Shown here piece by piece: positions 52,316-61,847 of a stretch of 64,000 nt of DNA (positions are counted from its first letter, which is position 1; every line of letters starts with the position of its first letter). The notes under the pieces are model-generated. The model had not been told where the DNA came from. It did not search any database and was given only the letters and a program-made list of their open reading frames with translations. Location: the NCBI GenBank assembly GCA_022710485.1, contig JAKLGU010000005.1, positions 1 to 64,000 of the forward strand, given 5' to 3'. The position numbers were made by a program, and so were the translations under genes. The DNA comes from Gemmatimonadota bacterium. GTDB taxonomy: Bacteria > Gemmatimonadota > Gemmatimonadetes > Gemmatimonadales > GWC2-71-9.

Positions 52316-55149
52316 TTTGACGCCGCCTTCTTCGCGGTGCGGCGGCCGCCCTTCTTGCGGGGACCCGCGGCGCGCCGGGCGGCCAGCAACTCGATGGCCT
52401 CCGGCGCGGTGAGGGCCGCCGGATCGCTGCCGCGCGGCAGGGAGGCGCTGACGTCGCCGTGCTTCACGTAGGGGCCGTACTGGCCCTCGTAGAGGCCGAT
52501 CGGCTGCTCGTCGTCGGGGTGCCGGCCGACGATCCGGAGCGGCTCCGGCGCGGCGCGGCGGCCACGGGCCTGCTTCGGCTGCGCGAGGAGCTCGAGCGCG
52601 CGCGCCAGCGTGATGGTGAGGACGTTGTCCTCGCCCTTGATGGAGCGGTACTCCTTCCCGTCCTTGCCCAGGTCGTGCACGACGTACGGGCCGAACCGAC
52701 CCAGCCCGGCGTGCACCGACCGGCCCGACGCCGGGTGCGCGCCGAGCAACCGGGGCAGCGCGAGCAACCCCAGGGCCTGCGGCAGCGTCACCGTGTCCGG
52801 CGTGACTCCCTTCGGGAGGCTGGCGCGCTTCGGCTTCGGCTGACCGTCGACCACCTCGCCCAGCTGGAGGTAGGGGCCGTACTGGCCGGTCAGGACGAAG
52901 ATCTTCTCGCCCGTCTCGGGATGGACGCCGAGCGAGTCGGGACCCTCGGCCTTCTGGCGGAGGATCTCCTCGACCTGCGCCTGGTCGAGGTCGGCCGGCG
53001 CGACGTCCTTCGGCAGCGACGCGCGGAGCTCGTGCCCCTTGGGGCCGGTTTCCACGTACGGGCCGAACTTGCCGATCTTGACCTTGGCGTCGAGCCCGTC
53101 GAGGAGGAGGGTCCGCGCCGCGGTCGGGTCGATCTGCTTCTCGTGCAGCTGCACCTGCTGCCGCAGCCCCTCGGGGCCGAGGTAGAACTGCCGGAGATAG
53201 GGCAGCCACTCGGCCTTCCCCTCGGAGATTTCGTCGAGCTTGTCTTCCATGCCCGCGGTGAACTTCTCGTCCACCAGGTGCGGGAAGTGCTCCTCGAGGA
53301 TGGCGGTGACGGCGAACGCGGTGAAGGTCGGCACCAGCGCCTGTCCCTGCCGGAGGGCGTACCCCCGCTCGAGGATGGTGCCGATGATCGACGCGTACGT
53401 GCTCGGCCGTCCGACGCCGTCCGCCTCCAGCGCCTTGACGAGCGTGGCCTCGGTGTATCGCGCGGGCGGTTGCGTCTCGTGGCGGACCGGCTTCACCGAC
53501 TCACACTTCGGCGTGTCCCCCGCCTCGAGGTGGGGCAGGATGACTTCGCGATCCTCGAGCGCCGCCTCGGGATCGTCGCTCCCCTCCACGTAGGCCCGCA
53601 GGAAACCGGGGAAATCGATCCGTTTGCCGGCGGCGCGGAAGGTGGCGTCGCCGACCTCCAGCATGACCGACATCGAGGTCTGGCGGGCGTCGGCCATCTG
53701 GGAGGCCATGGTCCGCTTCCAGATGAGCTCGTAGAGCGCCAGGTCGCGCCCGTCGAGGCCGGTGGCCTTCGGGTGCCGGAAGGAGGCGCCCGCCGGGCGG
53801 ATCGCCTCGTGGGCCTCCTGGGCGTTCGCGCTCTTGTTGGCGTAGCGCCGCGGCGCGTCGGGGAGGTAGTCGGTGCCGTACAGCTCGGTCACCGCGGTCC
53901 GGGCGGCCGTGATGGCCTGCTCGGACAGGTTGACCGAGTCGGTCCGCATGTAGGTGATGAAGCCGCGCTCGTACAGCCCCTGGGCGGCGCGCATCGCGTC
54001 GCGGGCGCTGAGCCGGAGCTTGCGGTTGGCTTCCTGCTGCAGCGTCGAGGTGGTGAACGGCGGGGCCGGCCGCCGGATGCCGGGCTTCTCCTCGGTGGTG
54101 GAGACGACCCACGACCCGTCGGCCACGCGCCCGGCGAGCGCCGTCGCCTCGGGCTCGCCCAGGACCACCACGTCGCGCCCGGCGAGCAGGCGCCCCGTCC
54201 GCTCGTCGAAGTCCTTGCCGGTGGCGAGCTTCTTCCCCTTGAGCTGCACCAGCTCCGCCTCGAACGCCTGACCGTCGTGGCGGAGCGCGGCGAGCAAATC
54301 CCAGTACGCCGCGGAGCGGAAGGCGCGCCGCTCCCGCTCGCGCACCACGAGCAGCCGCATGGCCACCGACTGCACCCGCCCGGCGGAGAGCCCGAACGCG
54401 ATCTTCTTCCAGAGCAGCGGCGACAGGGTGTAACCCACGAGCCGGTCGAGGATGCGTCGGGTTTCCTGCGCGCGCACCAGCCGATCGTCGATGTCCCGCG
54501 GGTTGGCGAGCGCCTCGGCGATGGCCTCCCGCGTGATTTCGTGGAACACCATGCGGCGCACCGGCACGTCCGGCTCGAGCAACTGGAGCAGGTGCCAGGA
54601 GATGCTCTCCCCTTCCCGGTCCTCGTCGGTGGCCAGGAGGAGCTGGTCCACGTCCTTCACCGCCGCCTTCAGGTCGCGGACCACCGTCCGCTTGTCCGGC
54701 GACACGACGTAGAGCGGTTCGAAGTCGTTGTCCACGTTCACGCCGAGCCGCGCCCACTCCTGGTCCTTGTACTTGGCGGGAATCGACTTCGCGTCGCCGG
54801 GCAGGTCGCGCACGTGGCCCATGGACGCCTCGACGCGAAAGCCGGCGGGGAGGAAGCCCCGAATGGTCCGCGCCTTGGTCGGCGACTCGACGATGACCAG
54901 CGTCGTGCCCGCACCGGCCCGTTTCGGACCGGCCTTGGGCTTCGGCGCCTTGGCCCTGGGCGCCTTGGCGGCAGGCGTGGCGATGGCCGCCGGCCTGGGC
55001 GTCGGCTTGGTCTTGGCCGTGGCCTTGACCTTGGCTGGCGTCTTCGGCTTCGGCTTCGGCTTCAACTTCGAGGCGGGCGACGCCTTCCCCGCCGCCTTGG
55101 GCGGCGCGGACTTCGGCTTCGCGGACTTCTTCGACTTGGAACTCGCCAT
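52312..55149 (-). CDS. topA: DNA topoisomerase I with basic N-terminal extension
   Basis: The 945-residue type IA topoisomerase relaxes negative supercoils. The toprim domain (LVIVESPTKARTIRGFL, ATDEDREGESISWHL) and the active-site Tyr in GFITYMRTDSVNLS are clear. The C-terminus lacks Cys4 zinc fingers and instead has repeats of the GQYGPYLQLGE/RFGPYVVHD type, then a Lys-rich tail. About 80 residues of Lys/Ala/Pro-rich sequence (e.g. KLKPKPKPKTPAK) precede the toprim domain; such tails usually bind DNA. It begins the topA-trmFO-xerC-hslV-hslU operon. Confidence 0.96.
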   Translation of the reverse strand: MASSKSKKSAKPKSAPPKAAGKASPASKLKPKPKPKTPAKVKATAKTKPTPRPAAIATPAAKAPRAKAPKPKAGPKRAGAGTTLVIVESPTKARTIRGFLPAGFRVEASMGHVRDLPGDAKSIPAKYKDQEWARLGVNVDNDFEPLYVVSPDKRTVVRDLKAAVKDVDQLLLATDEDREGESISWHLLQLLEPDVPVRRMVFHEITREAIAEALANPRDIDDRLVRAQETRRILDRLVGYTLSPLLWKKIAFGLSAGRVQSVAMRLLVVRERERRAFRSAAYWDLLAALRHDGQAFEAELVQLKGKKLATGKDFDERTGRLLAGRDVVVLGEPEATALAGRVADGSWVVSTTEEKPGIRRPAPPFTTSTLQQEANRKLRLSARDAMRAAQGLYERGFITYMRTDSVNLSEQAITAARTAVTELYGTDYLPDAPRRYANKSANAQEAHEAIRPAGASFRHPKATGLDGRDLALYELIWKRTMASQMADARQTSMSVMLEVGDATFRAAGKRIDFPGFLRAYVEGSDDPEAALEDREVILPHLEAGDTPKCESVKPVRHETQPPARYTEATLVKALEADGVGRPSTYASIIGTILERGYALRQGQALVPTFTAFAVTAILEEHFPHLVDEKFTAGMEDKLDEISEGKAEWLPYLRQFYLGPEGLRQQVQLHEKQIDPTAARTLLLDGLDAKVKIGKFGPYVETGPKGHELRASLPKDVAPADLDQAQVEEILRQKAEGPDSLGVHPETGEKIFVLTGQYGPYLQLGEVVDGQPKPKRASLPKGVTPDTVTLPQALGLLALPRLLGAHPASGRSVHAGLGRFGPYVVHDLGKDGKEYRSIKGEDNVLTITLARALELLAQPKQARGRRAAPEPLRIVGRHPDDEQPIGLYEGQYGPYVKHGDVSASLPRGSDPAALTAPEAIELLAARRAAGPRKKGGRRTAKKAASK

Positions 55150-55266
55150 AGGCCTCGATATCGAACAGACGGTTTGGCCCCACCGACCCCGAAAATCGCT
55201 AGCAACTAAGGACGGGCGTGACCGAATGGCAAGGCGGGAGGGGCAAATCCACCGCGGACCGCAGGC

Positions 55267-55785
55267 TCAGGCGGACTCGCCGCGGCGGATCTGCTCGACG
55301 ATTTCCGCCACGGCGACGGCGGGATCGTCGCCGTGATTGTCGACCGTGAAATCGGCCTGCGCGTAGTGGTCTTCGCGCTCGTGAAGGAGGGAGGTGATCC
55401 GGGCGAGCCCCTCGCCGCCGGCTAGGAGCGGCCGCTCCGTCCCTTCCAGGGCCCGCGCGAGCGCCGTCGCCGCAGGCACCTTCAGGTAGACGATCCACCG
55501 CCGCGCCTTCCCGGTCTCGAGGTTTCCCGGTTGCGCCGCCCAGCCTCCCCCGGGCGCCAGGACGGAGGCTGGGCCGGCCAGCAGGTCGGCCATCGCCTCG
55601 CGCTCCAGCTCGCGGAACCGGGCCTCGCCGAATTCGCCGAAGATCCGACCCACCGGCATCCCCATCCGGCGTACGATCACGCCGTCGACGTCCACGAAGG
55701 GAAGGCCGAGCGCCTCGGCCACCAGCGGGCCCACCGTGCTCTTCCCGCTGCCCGGCAGTCCGACGAGGACGACGTGCCGGTCCAT
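55267..55785 (-). CDS. aroK: Shikimate kinase
   Basis: The 172-residue enzyme phosphorylates shikimate in the chorismate pathway. Walker A is GLPGSGKSTVGPLVAE, the shikimate-site DVD is in PFVDVDGVIV, and GGGWAAQPGN and ERPLLAG supply substrate-binding Gly and Arg. The ATG at 55785 shares one base with the aroC stop; a GTG at 55788 is possible. Confidence 0.93.
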   Translation of the reverse strand: MDRHVVLVGLPGSGKSTVGPLVAEALGLPFVDVDGVIVRRMGMPVGRIFGEFGEARFRELEREAMADLLAGPASVLAPGGGWAAQPGNLETGKARRWIVYLKVPAATALARALEGTERPLLAGGEGLARITSLLHEREDHYAQADFTVDNHGDDPAVAVAEIVEQIRRGESA

Positions 55786-56981
55786 CACGCCCCCGCGCGC
55801 CGTGCGCGGAGCGCCGCGACGTACCCCTCCACGTTGCGGCGCAGCTCACCGAGCGAGTCGCCGCCGAACTTCTCGAGCATCGCGTCCGCCAGGACGATCG
55901 CCACCATCGCCTCCGCGATGACGCCCATCGCCGGCACGGCGGTCACGTCGGAGCGTTCGCTCTGCGCGGCCGCGGCCTGCCCGGTGCCGAGGTCCACCGT
56001 CGCGAGCGGGGTCATCAGGGTGCTGATCGGCTTCATCGCCACGCGCACCACGAGCGGCTCGCCGGTGGACATGCCCCCCTCGAGGCCGCCGGCGTGGTTG
56101 GTCAGCCGGTCGTAGCCGATGCGGACGCTCGCGCCGCGCACCGGCTCGGGAAGTATCGGGTCGTGCACCGCGGAGCCGGGCCGGCGCGCCGCCTCGAAAC
56201 CGAGCCCGATCTCGACCCCCTTCACCGCGGGGATCGACATCAGGAGCGAGGCGAGCCGGCCGTCGAGCTTTCGGTCCCAGCTGACGTGGCTGCCGAGCCC
56301 AGGCACCAGCCCCTCGGCGACGACCTCCACTTCCCCGCCCAGCGTGTCCCCGGCCGCCTTCGCCTCGTCGATCCGGCCGCGCATTGCCCGCTCGGCGTGC
56401 GGATCGAGGACGCGGAGGGGGGAGCGGTCGGCGGCGTCGTTGAGCGGCGACGGGAGCGCAGCGGGCGGCTCCGCCCGGACTCCACCGAGGGACACCACGT
56501 GGCTCCCGATCCCGACCCCGAACTCCTCGAGGAGGCGGCGGGCGAGCGCCCCCGCGGCCACGCGGGCAGCCGTCTCGCGCGCGCTGGCGCGCTCGAGGAT
56601 GTCGCGGGCGTCGTCGCGGTCGTACTTCAGGACGCCGACGAGGTCGGCGTGCCCGGGCCTCGGGCGGGTCACCTGGCGGCGGCGGTGCTCCCCCGGGGTG
56701 CCCTCGGGGTCCATGACGTCCTTCCAGTTGGCCCAGTCGCGGTTGGCGATCCGCATGGCCACGGGCGAGCCGAGTGTCTCCCCGCTCCGGACGCCTCCCA
56801 TCCACTCGATCCGGTCCTGCTCGATCTGCATTCGCGCGCCGCGCCCGTACCCCTGCATCCGGCGGGCGAGCTGGGCGTCCACGAACGCCGCGGTGACCGG
56901 CAGCCCCGCCGGCAGCCCCTCGACGATGGCCACGAGGGCCGGGCCGTGTGATTCGCCCGCAGTGGTGAACCGAAAATGCAC
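55785..56981 (-). CDS. aroC: Chorismate synthase
   Basis: The 398-residue FMN-dependent enzyme makes chorismate from EPSP. Signatures are RFTTAGESHGPALVAIVEG near the start, RPGHADLVGVLKYDRDDARD, ERASARETAARVAAGA and the GGLEGGMSTGEPL region. It lies directly upstream of aroK and downstream of pilQ, an arrangement that links aromatic synthesis to pilus genes in many bacteria. Confidence 0.96.
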   Translation of the reverse strand: MHFRFTTAGESHGPALVAIVEGLPAGLPVTAAFVDAQLARRMQGYGRGARMQIEQDRIEWMGGVRSGETLGSPVAMRIANRDWANWKDVMDPEGTPGEHRRRQVTRPRPGHADLVGVLKYDRDDARDILERASARETAARVAAGALARRLLEEFGVGIGSHVVSLGGVRAEPPAALPSPLNDAADRSPLRVLDPHAERAMRGRIDEAKAAGDTLGGEVEVVAEGLVPGLGSHVSWDRKLDGRLASLLMSIPAVKGVEIGLGFEAARRPGSAVHDPILPEPVRGASVRIGYDRLTNHAGGLEGGMSTGEPLVVRVAMKPISTLMTPLATVDLGTGQAAAAQSERSDVTAVPAMGVIAEAMVAIVLADAMLEKFGGDSLGELRRNVEGYVAALRARRAGA

Positions 56982-57030
56982 GAGGAACCTCGGGGTCCGG
57001 CCGGTTCACGCGCGGCCGGGAGAAACGCAT

Positions 57031-57052
57031 GAGCCCGACACGGGTCGGGCTC
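57031..57052. terminator. Hairpin terminator downstream of pilQ
   Basis: A 9-bp perfect stem (GAGCCCGAC / GTCGGGCTC) with loop ACGG lies between the pilQ stop and the aroC start. No U-tract is present, so it may be an attenuating or processing hairpin. Confidence 0.55.
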
Positions 57053-57096
57053 ACGGGTGGTGGATGGAGGCGCGGGGGTGCCGCGCGGCGGTCCGC

Positions 57097-58857
57097 CTAG
57101 AAGTTGTCGTCCAGGATGCGCGGGGTCACCAGGATGATCAGGTCCTTGCGCGTTTCCCGGTTGCTCGAGAAGGAAAAGAGCGGGCCGAGGAGCGGCAGGC
57201 GCGAGAGCATCGGGATGCCCGAGCGAGTCTTGAGCACTTCGGTGACCGTCAGCCCGCCGATGACGGCGGTCTGGCCGTCCGCCACGAGCAGCTGGTTGTC
57301 GGCCTGCTGCGTCTCCACGATGAAGCCGAGCTCGCGATCGGCCACGGGCCGGACGGCGGACCGTTCGGTGTGCAGCTTCATGGCGATGTGCCGGTCATCG
57401 GTGACGTGCGGCGTGACGACGAGCTTGATGCCGGTCTGCTTGAACTGCACCGTGGACTGCGCGGCCACCGTGCCCGAGCCGTAGTCGATGACGCGGACCG
57501 GCGTCTCTTCGCCGACCAGGATGTTGGCCTCGCGGTTGTCCATCGTGTTGATGGTCGGCTCGGCCTGGATGTCGGCCAGTTCCGTCTGCTCGAGCGCGCT
57601 GAGGAAGACGGTGAAGTCGAAGTTGCCGATGGCGGTGGACCAGACGAGGTCCAGGGCCGGCTGCGAGATGCTCGCCTCGGGGTTGCCGACCGCGGCGAGC
57701 GAGTTGCCGCCGAGCCCGACGACCGTGGTGCCGGGGTCGTAGCTGTCGCCCGGGTTAGCTGGGTCGGGCCGCTGCACGACGCTGTTGTAGAAGGTCGACT
57801 GGCTGCCCAGGTCGTACTTCAGGCCCAGCTCTTCGAGGCTGGTGCGGTTGACGAAGATGATCTTGGCCTGGATGGCCACCTGCGGCGTCCGGATGTCGAG
57901 CCCGCGGGTGAAGGCCGCGATGTTCTGGATCCGGCTCCGCGTGTCGGTGATGATCAGCGAGTTGGACGCGGTGTCCGGGAAGACCTTGCCGCGGCCCTTG
58001 GTCAGGATGCCGTCGAGGTTCTTCGACATCTCCTTGGCGCGAGCGTAGTTCATCCGCACCACGATCGTCTCGAGCGGCTCGAGGGAATCGAGCGCCGACA
58101 GCGCGACCGGGGAATCCACCCGGATGATGCCGCCGGGGAGTTCGGTGGCGGAGAGGCCCTGCGTGGCCAAGACGGCGTAGAACGCCTCCGTCCACGGCTG
58201 GTTCTTGATCTCGGCCGACACCTCGCCCTTGATGTCGCGGCCGAGGATGATCGAGCGCCCGCTGAAGGCGGCGAACCCGGCCACCACGTCGGCGATCGAC
58301 GCATTGTCCCAGGTCACGGTGATGCGGGGCTCGTCGCCCGGCGCCGCCGCCTTGTAGGAGGCGGTGGTCACCTCGGGGGCCCCGCCGGGGCGCGCGGAGG
58401 CCGGGCGGGCGGCGGGCGCGGAGAACTCGCCCGGCGCGGCGCTGGACCACGCGAGGAAGGGCCGCTCGGCGCCGAAGGAGATGCGGATCTCGCCGGCGCT
58501 CTGGTCGATCGTGTAGTCCTTGACCGCGTCGAGCTCGACGACCACCCGCACCACCTGCGCGGAATACTGGCCGGTCCGGACGTTCAGGACGCCGCCCCGG
58601 TTCACGCCGTCGTACAGCCCGAGCGCGCGGCTGTCGAGCGTGGTGCCGGTGAGGTCGAGGACCAGGCGGGCCGGATCCTTGAGGATGAAGTCCTTGAGCT
58701 GGACCGCCCCGGAGATGGCGATGACCACCTCGGCGCGACCTGGCGCGGAGACGACACTGACGCCGGTGACAGACCCGGGGTCGGAGACGTCGGCTCGGGC
58801 GGGCGCAGCCAGCCCCATGAGCGCGACGGCAAGGGCACAGGTGAGTACTCGGGTCAT
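57097..58857 (-). CDS. pilQ: Type IV pilus secretin PilQ
   Basis: The 586-residue secretin has a signal peptide (VLTCALAVALMGLAAPARA) and an AMIN domain (RLVLDLTGTTLDSRALGLYD). N-domains follow (DNASIADVVAGFAAFSGRSI; VFPDTASNSLIITDTRSRIQ), then the secretin core (VAIQAKIIFVNRTSLEELGL, GIPMLSRLPLLGPLF, DLIILVTPRILDD). The AMIN domain and neighbours separate it from gspD. The ATG at 58857 overlaps pilP as ATGA. It is the last gene of pilMNOPQ. Confidence 0.95.
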   Translation of the reverse strand: MTRVLTCALAVALMGLAAPARADVSDPGSVTGVSVVSAPGRAEVVIAISGAVQLKDFILKDPARLVLDLTGTTLDSRALGLYDGVNRGGVLNVRTGQYSAQVVRVVVELDAVKDYTIDQSAGEIRISFGAERPFLAWSSAAPGEFSAPAARPASARPGGAPEVTTASYKAAAPGDEPRITVTWDNASIADVVAGFAAFSGRSIILGRDIKGEVSAEIKNQPWTEAFYAVLATQGLSATELPGGIIRVDSPVALSALDSLEPLETIVVRMNYARAKEMSKNLDGILTKGRGKVFPDTASNSLIITDTRSRIQNIAAFTRGLDIRTPQVAIQAKIIFVNRTSLEELGLKYDLGSQSTFYNSVVQRPDPANPGDSYDPGTTVVGLGGNSLAAVGNPEASISQPALDLVWSTAIGNFDFTVFLSALEQTELADIQAEPTINTMDNREANILVGEETPVRVIDYGSGTVAAQSTVQFKQTGIKLVVTPHVTDDRHIAMKLHTERSAVRPVADRELGFIVETQQADNQLLVADGQTAVIGGLTVTEVLKTRSGIPMLSRLPLLGPLFSFSSNRETRKDLIILVTPRILDDNF

Positions 58858-59378
58858 GGCGTCTCTTCCTCCCGCTTGGTCAGCGACAGTGTTTCCTGCC
58901 GCTCGAAGCCGAAATCCTCGACAATGAAGACCACATCCTTCTGGCGGATCTGCGCCACCTTCAGGCGCCCCAGCTGATCGCCGACCCGCAACTTGAACCG
59001 GCGGTCGTTGGTACGGTCGCGCAGGAGCGCGACGCTGTTGCTGTTGTAGCCCAGGTCCTGGTAGATGCCGACCAGCTGCAGGTCGGGCAGCTCCGGGCCG
59101 GCGCTCGCCAGGTCGAGCAGCGACTCGAACGGGTCCCGGCTCCCGCCGGTGTAGGCGAACGTCTCGCGCCGGGCGAGCGAGCCGGTGACCGACGCGCTGT
59201 CCGTGCGCGCCGCCGCGATGCGGGCGGCCTCGGCCGAGTCGGCCGCGGCAGTCTGGGCGTCCACCGCCGGAGCGGGCGCCGCCTCGGGGGCGGCGGGGGG
59301 CGGCGCCTCGGCGTCGCCGCCGCAGGCGGCCAGCGCGAGCGCCAGGCAAAGCGTGAGCCCGATACGATCAGGTGCCAC
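58854..59378 (-). CDS. pilP: Type IV pilus lipoprotein PilP
   Basis: The 174-residue lipoprotein has lipobox LAAC (Cys 19), a long Ala/Pro linker, the SRDPFESLL motif and a beta domain (LVGIYQDLGYNSNSVALLRD, VGDQLGRLKVAQIRQKDVVF). It links PilNO to PilQ. It overlaps pilO by 11 bases. Confidence 0.9.
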   Translation of the reverse strand: MAPDRIGLTLCLALALAACGGDAEAPPPAAPEAAPAPAVDAQTAAADSAEAARIAAARTDSASVTGSLARRETFAYTGGSRDPFESLLDLASAGPELPDLQLVGIYQDLGYNSNSVALLRDRTNDRRFKLRVGDQLGRLKVAQIRQKDVVFIVEDFGFERQETLSLTKREEETP

Positions 59379-60000
59379 TGTTCGCTCCTTCCGGCTCGGC
59401 GGACTTCACGAAGGTCCGGATCTGGAACTTGGCTTCGAGGAGCGCGCCCGTCGTGTCGCCCATCACCTTGGCGGAGTTGGACGCGGCCGGCGCCATGCTG
59501 ACGCCCTGCGGCACGATGATCCGCGGCAGGGAGGCGATGTCCGCGAGGAACTCGCCGATCTCGTCGTAGTGCCCGAGCACCGACATGTTGTAGGTGTAGG
59601 TGTTGAACGGGGCCGGGCCGGCCACCTCGGGCAGCGGCACCACCTGGGACAGGTTCACGCCGCGGATCTTCGCGCGGGTGGAGATGGCGTCGAGGAGGTT
59701 CGGCACCTCGTTCATCTCGGGCACCATCTGCCGGAGCAGCGCCAGGCTGGCGCGGTGGCTGTCGAGTTCCTTGCGGAGGTCCTCGGCCGTGCCCTTGGCG
59801 AGCTCGCGCTTGGCGCTGTCGGTCTGGGCCTGGACGGCCGTGAGGGTGTCCTGCAGCGCCACCACGTGGGCCTTGCGGGCCTGCACGCCCTCGAGTCCGA
59901 GGAGGTCGATGCCGGACCCGGAGTAGAGCATGTACCCGACCAGGCCGGTCATGACGATGGCCAGCACGGGCACCCTGTTCGCGTCGTTGATGAGAGCCAT
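59368..60000 (-). CDS. pilO: Type IV pilus alignment protein PilO
   Basis: The 210-residue protein has one membrane helix (VPVLAIVMTGLVGYMLYSG), a coiled coil and a PilO domain (SLALLRQMVPEMNEVPNLLD, YNMSVLGHYDEIGEFLADIA). It pairs with PilN. It starts 7 bases after pilN. Confidence 0.92.
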   Translation of the reverse strand: MALINDANRVPVLAIVMTGLVGYMLYSGSGIDLLGLEGVQARKAHVVALQDTLTAVQAQTDSAKRELAKGTAEDLRKELDSHRASLALLRQMVPEMNEVPNLLDAISTRAKIRGVNLSQVVPLPEVAGPAPFNTYTYNMSVLGHYDEIGEFLADIASLPRIIVPQGVSMAPAASNSAKVMGDTTGALLEAKFQIRTFVKSAEPEGANSGT

Positions 60001-60007
60001 GGCGCGG

Positions 60008-60712
60008 TTACCTCACGGACTGGCTGAGGGGCACGGTCCGGATGTAGGCGGAGTCCGCCTTGCTGAACGCGGCCCGGATCGAGAACGCCGTCACGGGGCG
60101 CTCATCCTGCACGACCGTCTGCGCCGAGATCGGCTGGACGTCCGAGATCCAGGGGGACGCCTCGAGCTGGCGGAGGAACCGGGTGAAAGCCTGCACGTCC
60201 ACCGTCCGGCCGTTGATCTGGAGCCGCATGACCGGGGCGACGGTGTCCACCGGCATGGTGTCGCCGGGCGAGCCGGGCGCGGCCGGCGCCGGGGCGGGGC
60301 TCGAGGCCCCGAGGTCCACCAGCCAGGTGTAGGGCGGCAGGGCGCGGGTGACCTCGTCCATGACGTGGGGCCACACGTACCGCTCGCCGTCCACCGCCTG
60401 GAGCACCTGGATCTGGGCCACGAGCGAGTCGCGGATCAGCTCGACCTTGCGCTTCTGGGCCACGAAATTCCGGAAGCGCTGGTTTTCCTGGCGCGCCTGC
60501 TCCAGTTGCGGTTCGAGCGCGCGGAGTTCGCTGCCGGTGCTGAACCACGACCAGCCGAGCCATGCCACGGCGAGCAGCACGACGGCGGCCGCGACCAGCG
60601 GCAGGGGATCCCGCATCCGTTCACGGAGCCCCGACAGTTGCGCCTGCAGCCCGGCGAACGGAGATCCGCCGCGCGCGCGCTTCTGGCCGGGACGAAGGTT
60701 GATTTCAATCAT
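60008..60712 (-). CDS. pilN: Type IV pilus alignment protein PilN
   Basis: The 234-residue protein begins MIEINLRPGQKR, the cytoplasmic motif (INLLP-like) that binds PilM. A membrane helix (PLVAAAVVLLAVAWLGWSWF) and a PilN domain (VWPHVMDEVTRALPPYTWLV) follow. A Pro/Ala insert lies inside the domain. Confidence 0.92.
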   Translation of the reverse strand: MIEINLRPGQKRARGGSPFAGLQAQLSGLRERMRDPLPLVAAAVVLLAVAWLGWSWFSTGSELRALEPQLEQARQENQRFRNFVAQKRKVELIRDSLVAQIQVLQAVDGERYVWPHVMDEVTRALPPYTWLVDLGASSPAPAPAAPGSPGDTMPVDTVAPVMRLQINGRTVDVQAFTRFLRQLEASPWISDVQPISAQTVVQDERPVTAFSIRAAFSKADSAYIRTVPLSQSVR

Positions 60713-60737
60713 GAGGCGTCGGTCCGGGTCTCGGGGC

Positions 60738-61781
60738 TCACGCCGCGGTCCTGAGGGCCAGGCCCACGGGCAGCATCAGCAACGGGGCGACCTCGTCCAG
60801 CGACATCGTGTCGAACACGCCGTCGGCCACCTGCAGGCGCTCGAGCGGGTTGGCGGTCTGCACCGGCAGGCGGAGACGGTCGGCCAGGATCCGGTTGAGC
60901 CCGGGAATCCGCGACCCGCCGCCGGAGGTGAAGATCCGGGCCAGCCCGCTCGCCGAGCGGCTGGACGACTGGAGGAACGCCGCCGCGCGCTCGATGCCCA
61001 CGGCCAGTTCCTCGCCGCGCGAGGCCAGCAGCGGCTCGAGGGCGTCATTGCGCTCGAAGCCGCGGAGCAGCTGGTCGGCCTCGTCGGCGGACATGTTGCG
61101 CTCCCGCTGGAGGTCCTCGCGGAACCGGCGGGTGCCGATCATGATGTCGCGCGTGAGGACGGGGATGCCGTCGTCGAGGATGTTCACGTTGGTCATTTCG
61201 TGCCCGATGTTCACCAGGCCGACCACGCCGCGCATCGCGTCCGGGTAGTTCAGCTCGAAGGCGTTGTGCAGCGCAAAGGCGTCCACGTCGATGACGGCGG
61301 CTTCCAGCCCGACGTCCGACAGGAGGGTCTGCTTCGTCTCGACCAGCTCCCGCTTGGCCGCCACCAGGAGCACCGCCATCTGGAGGCCTTCGCCCTCGGG
61401 ATCGAGGATCTGGAAATCGAGCTCGACGTTGTCCATGTCGAAGGGGACGTGCTGCTCGGCCTCCCAGCGGATCTGCTCGCGGGCCTCGCCCTCCTTCATC
61501 CGGTCCATCGAGATCTTCTTGATGATCACGTCGCGCCCGCCCACGGCGGTCACGACCTTCTTGGCCTTGATGCCGGCGGTGGACAGCAGGCCCCGCACGG
61601 CGTCGGCCACGATGCCGGGGTCCATGACCTCACCCTCGACGATGGCCCCGTCCACCACGGACGTGAAGGCCACCTTCGTGAGCACCGGCTCGCCCGAGCC
61701 ATGATCGATGACGACGAGCTTGATGAGCCCGCTGCCGATGTCCAGGGCGACCGTGGTCCGTTTCCGACCAAAAAGAGCCAT
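60738..61781 (-). CDS. pilM: Type IV pilus ATPase-fold protein PilM
   Basis: The 347-residue actin-like protein has GRKRTTVALDIGSGLIKLVV, VVTAVGGRDVIIKKISMDRM, the PilM-typical REQIRWEAEQHVPFDMDNVE and FTSGGGSRIPGLNRILADRL. It anchors PilN and heads the operon. A promoter with a perfect -35 lies just upstream. Confidence 0.95.
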   Translation of the reverse strand: MALFGRKRTTVALDIGSGLIKLVVIDHGSGEPVLTKVAFTSVVDGAIVEGEVMDPGIVADAVRGLLSTAGIKAKKVVTAVGGRDVIIKKISMDRMKEGEAREQIRWEAEQHVPFDMDNVELDFQILDPEGEGLQMAVLLVAAKRELVETKQTLLSDVGLEAAVIDVDAFALHNAFELNYPDAMRGVVGLVNIGHEMTNVNILDDGIPVLTRDIMIGTRRFREDLQRERNMSADEADQLLRGFERNDALEPLLASRGEELAVGIERAAAFLQSSSRSASGLARIFTSGGGSRIPGLNRILADRLRLPVQTANPLERLQVADGVFDTMSLDEVAPLLMLPVGLALRTAA

Positions 61782-61818
61782 AGGTGCCTGATGAGGTAAA
61801 AGGGGAGTGAGGTAGGCT

Positions 61819-61847
61819 ACGCTACCATCCAGCCCAAAATTTGTCAA
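61819..61847 (-). promoter_or_regulatory. Housekeeping-type promoter of pilMNOPQ
   Basis: On the minus strand a perfect TTGACA (61847-61842) is followed after exactly 17 bases by TAGCGT (61824-61819). The -10 matches three of six positions. The predicted start lies about 30 bases before pilM. Confidence 0.6.

Noticed and set aside
52459..58977. Very long plus-strand frames opposite topA, aroC and pilQ (over 900 codons)
   Set aside because: They are mirror frames of strongly supported minus-strand genes in GC-rich DNA, have repetitive Arg/Gly/Leu composition and no recognisable domains.
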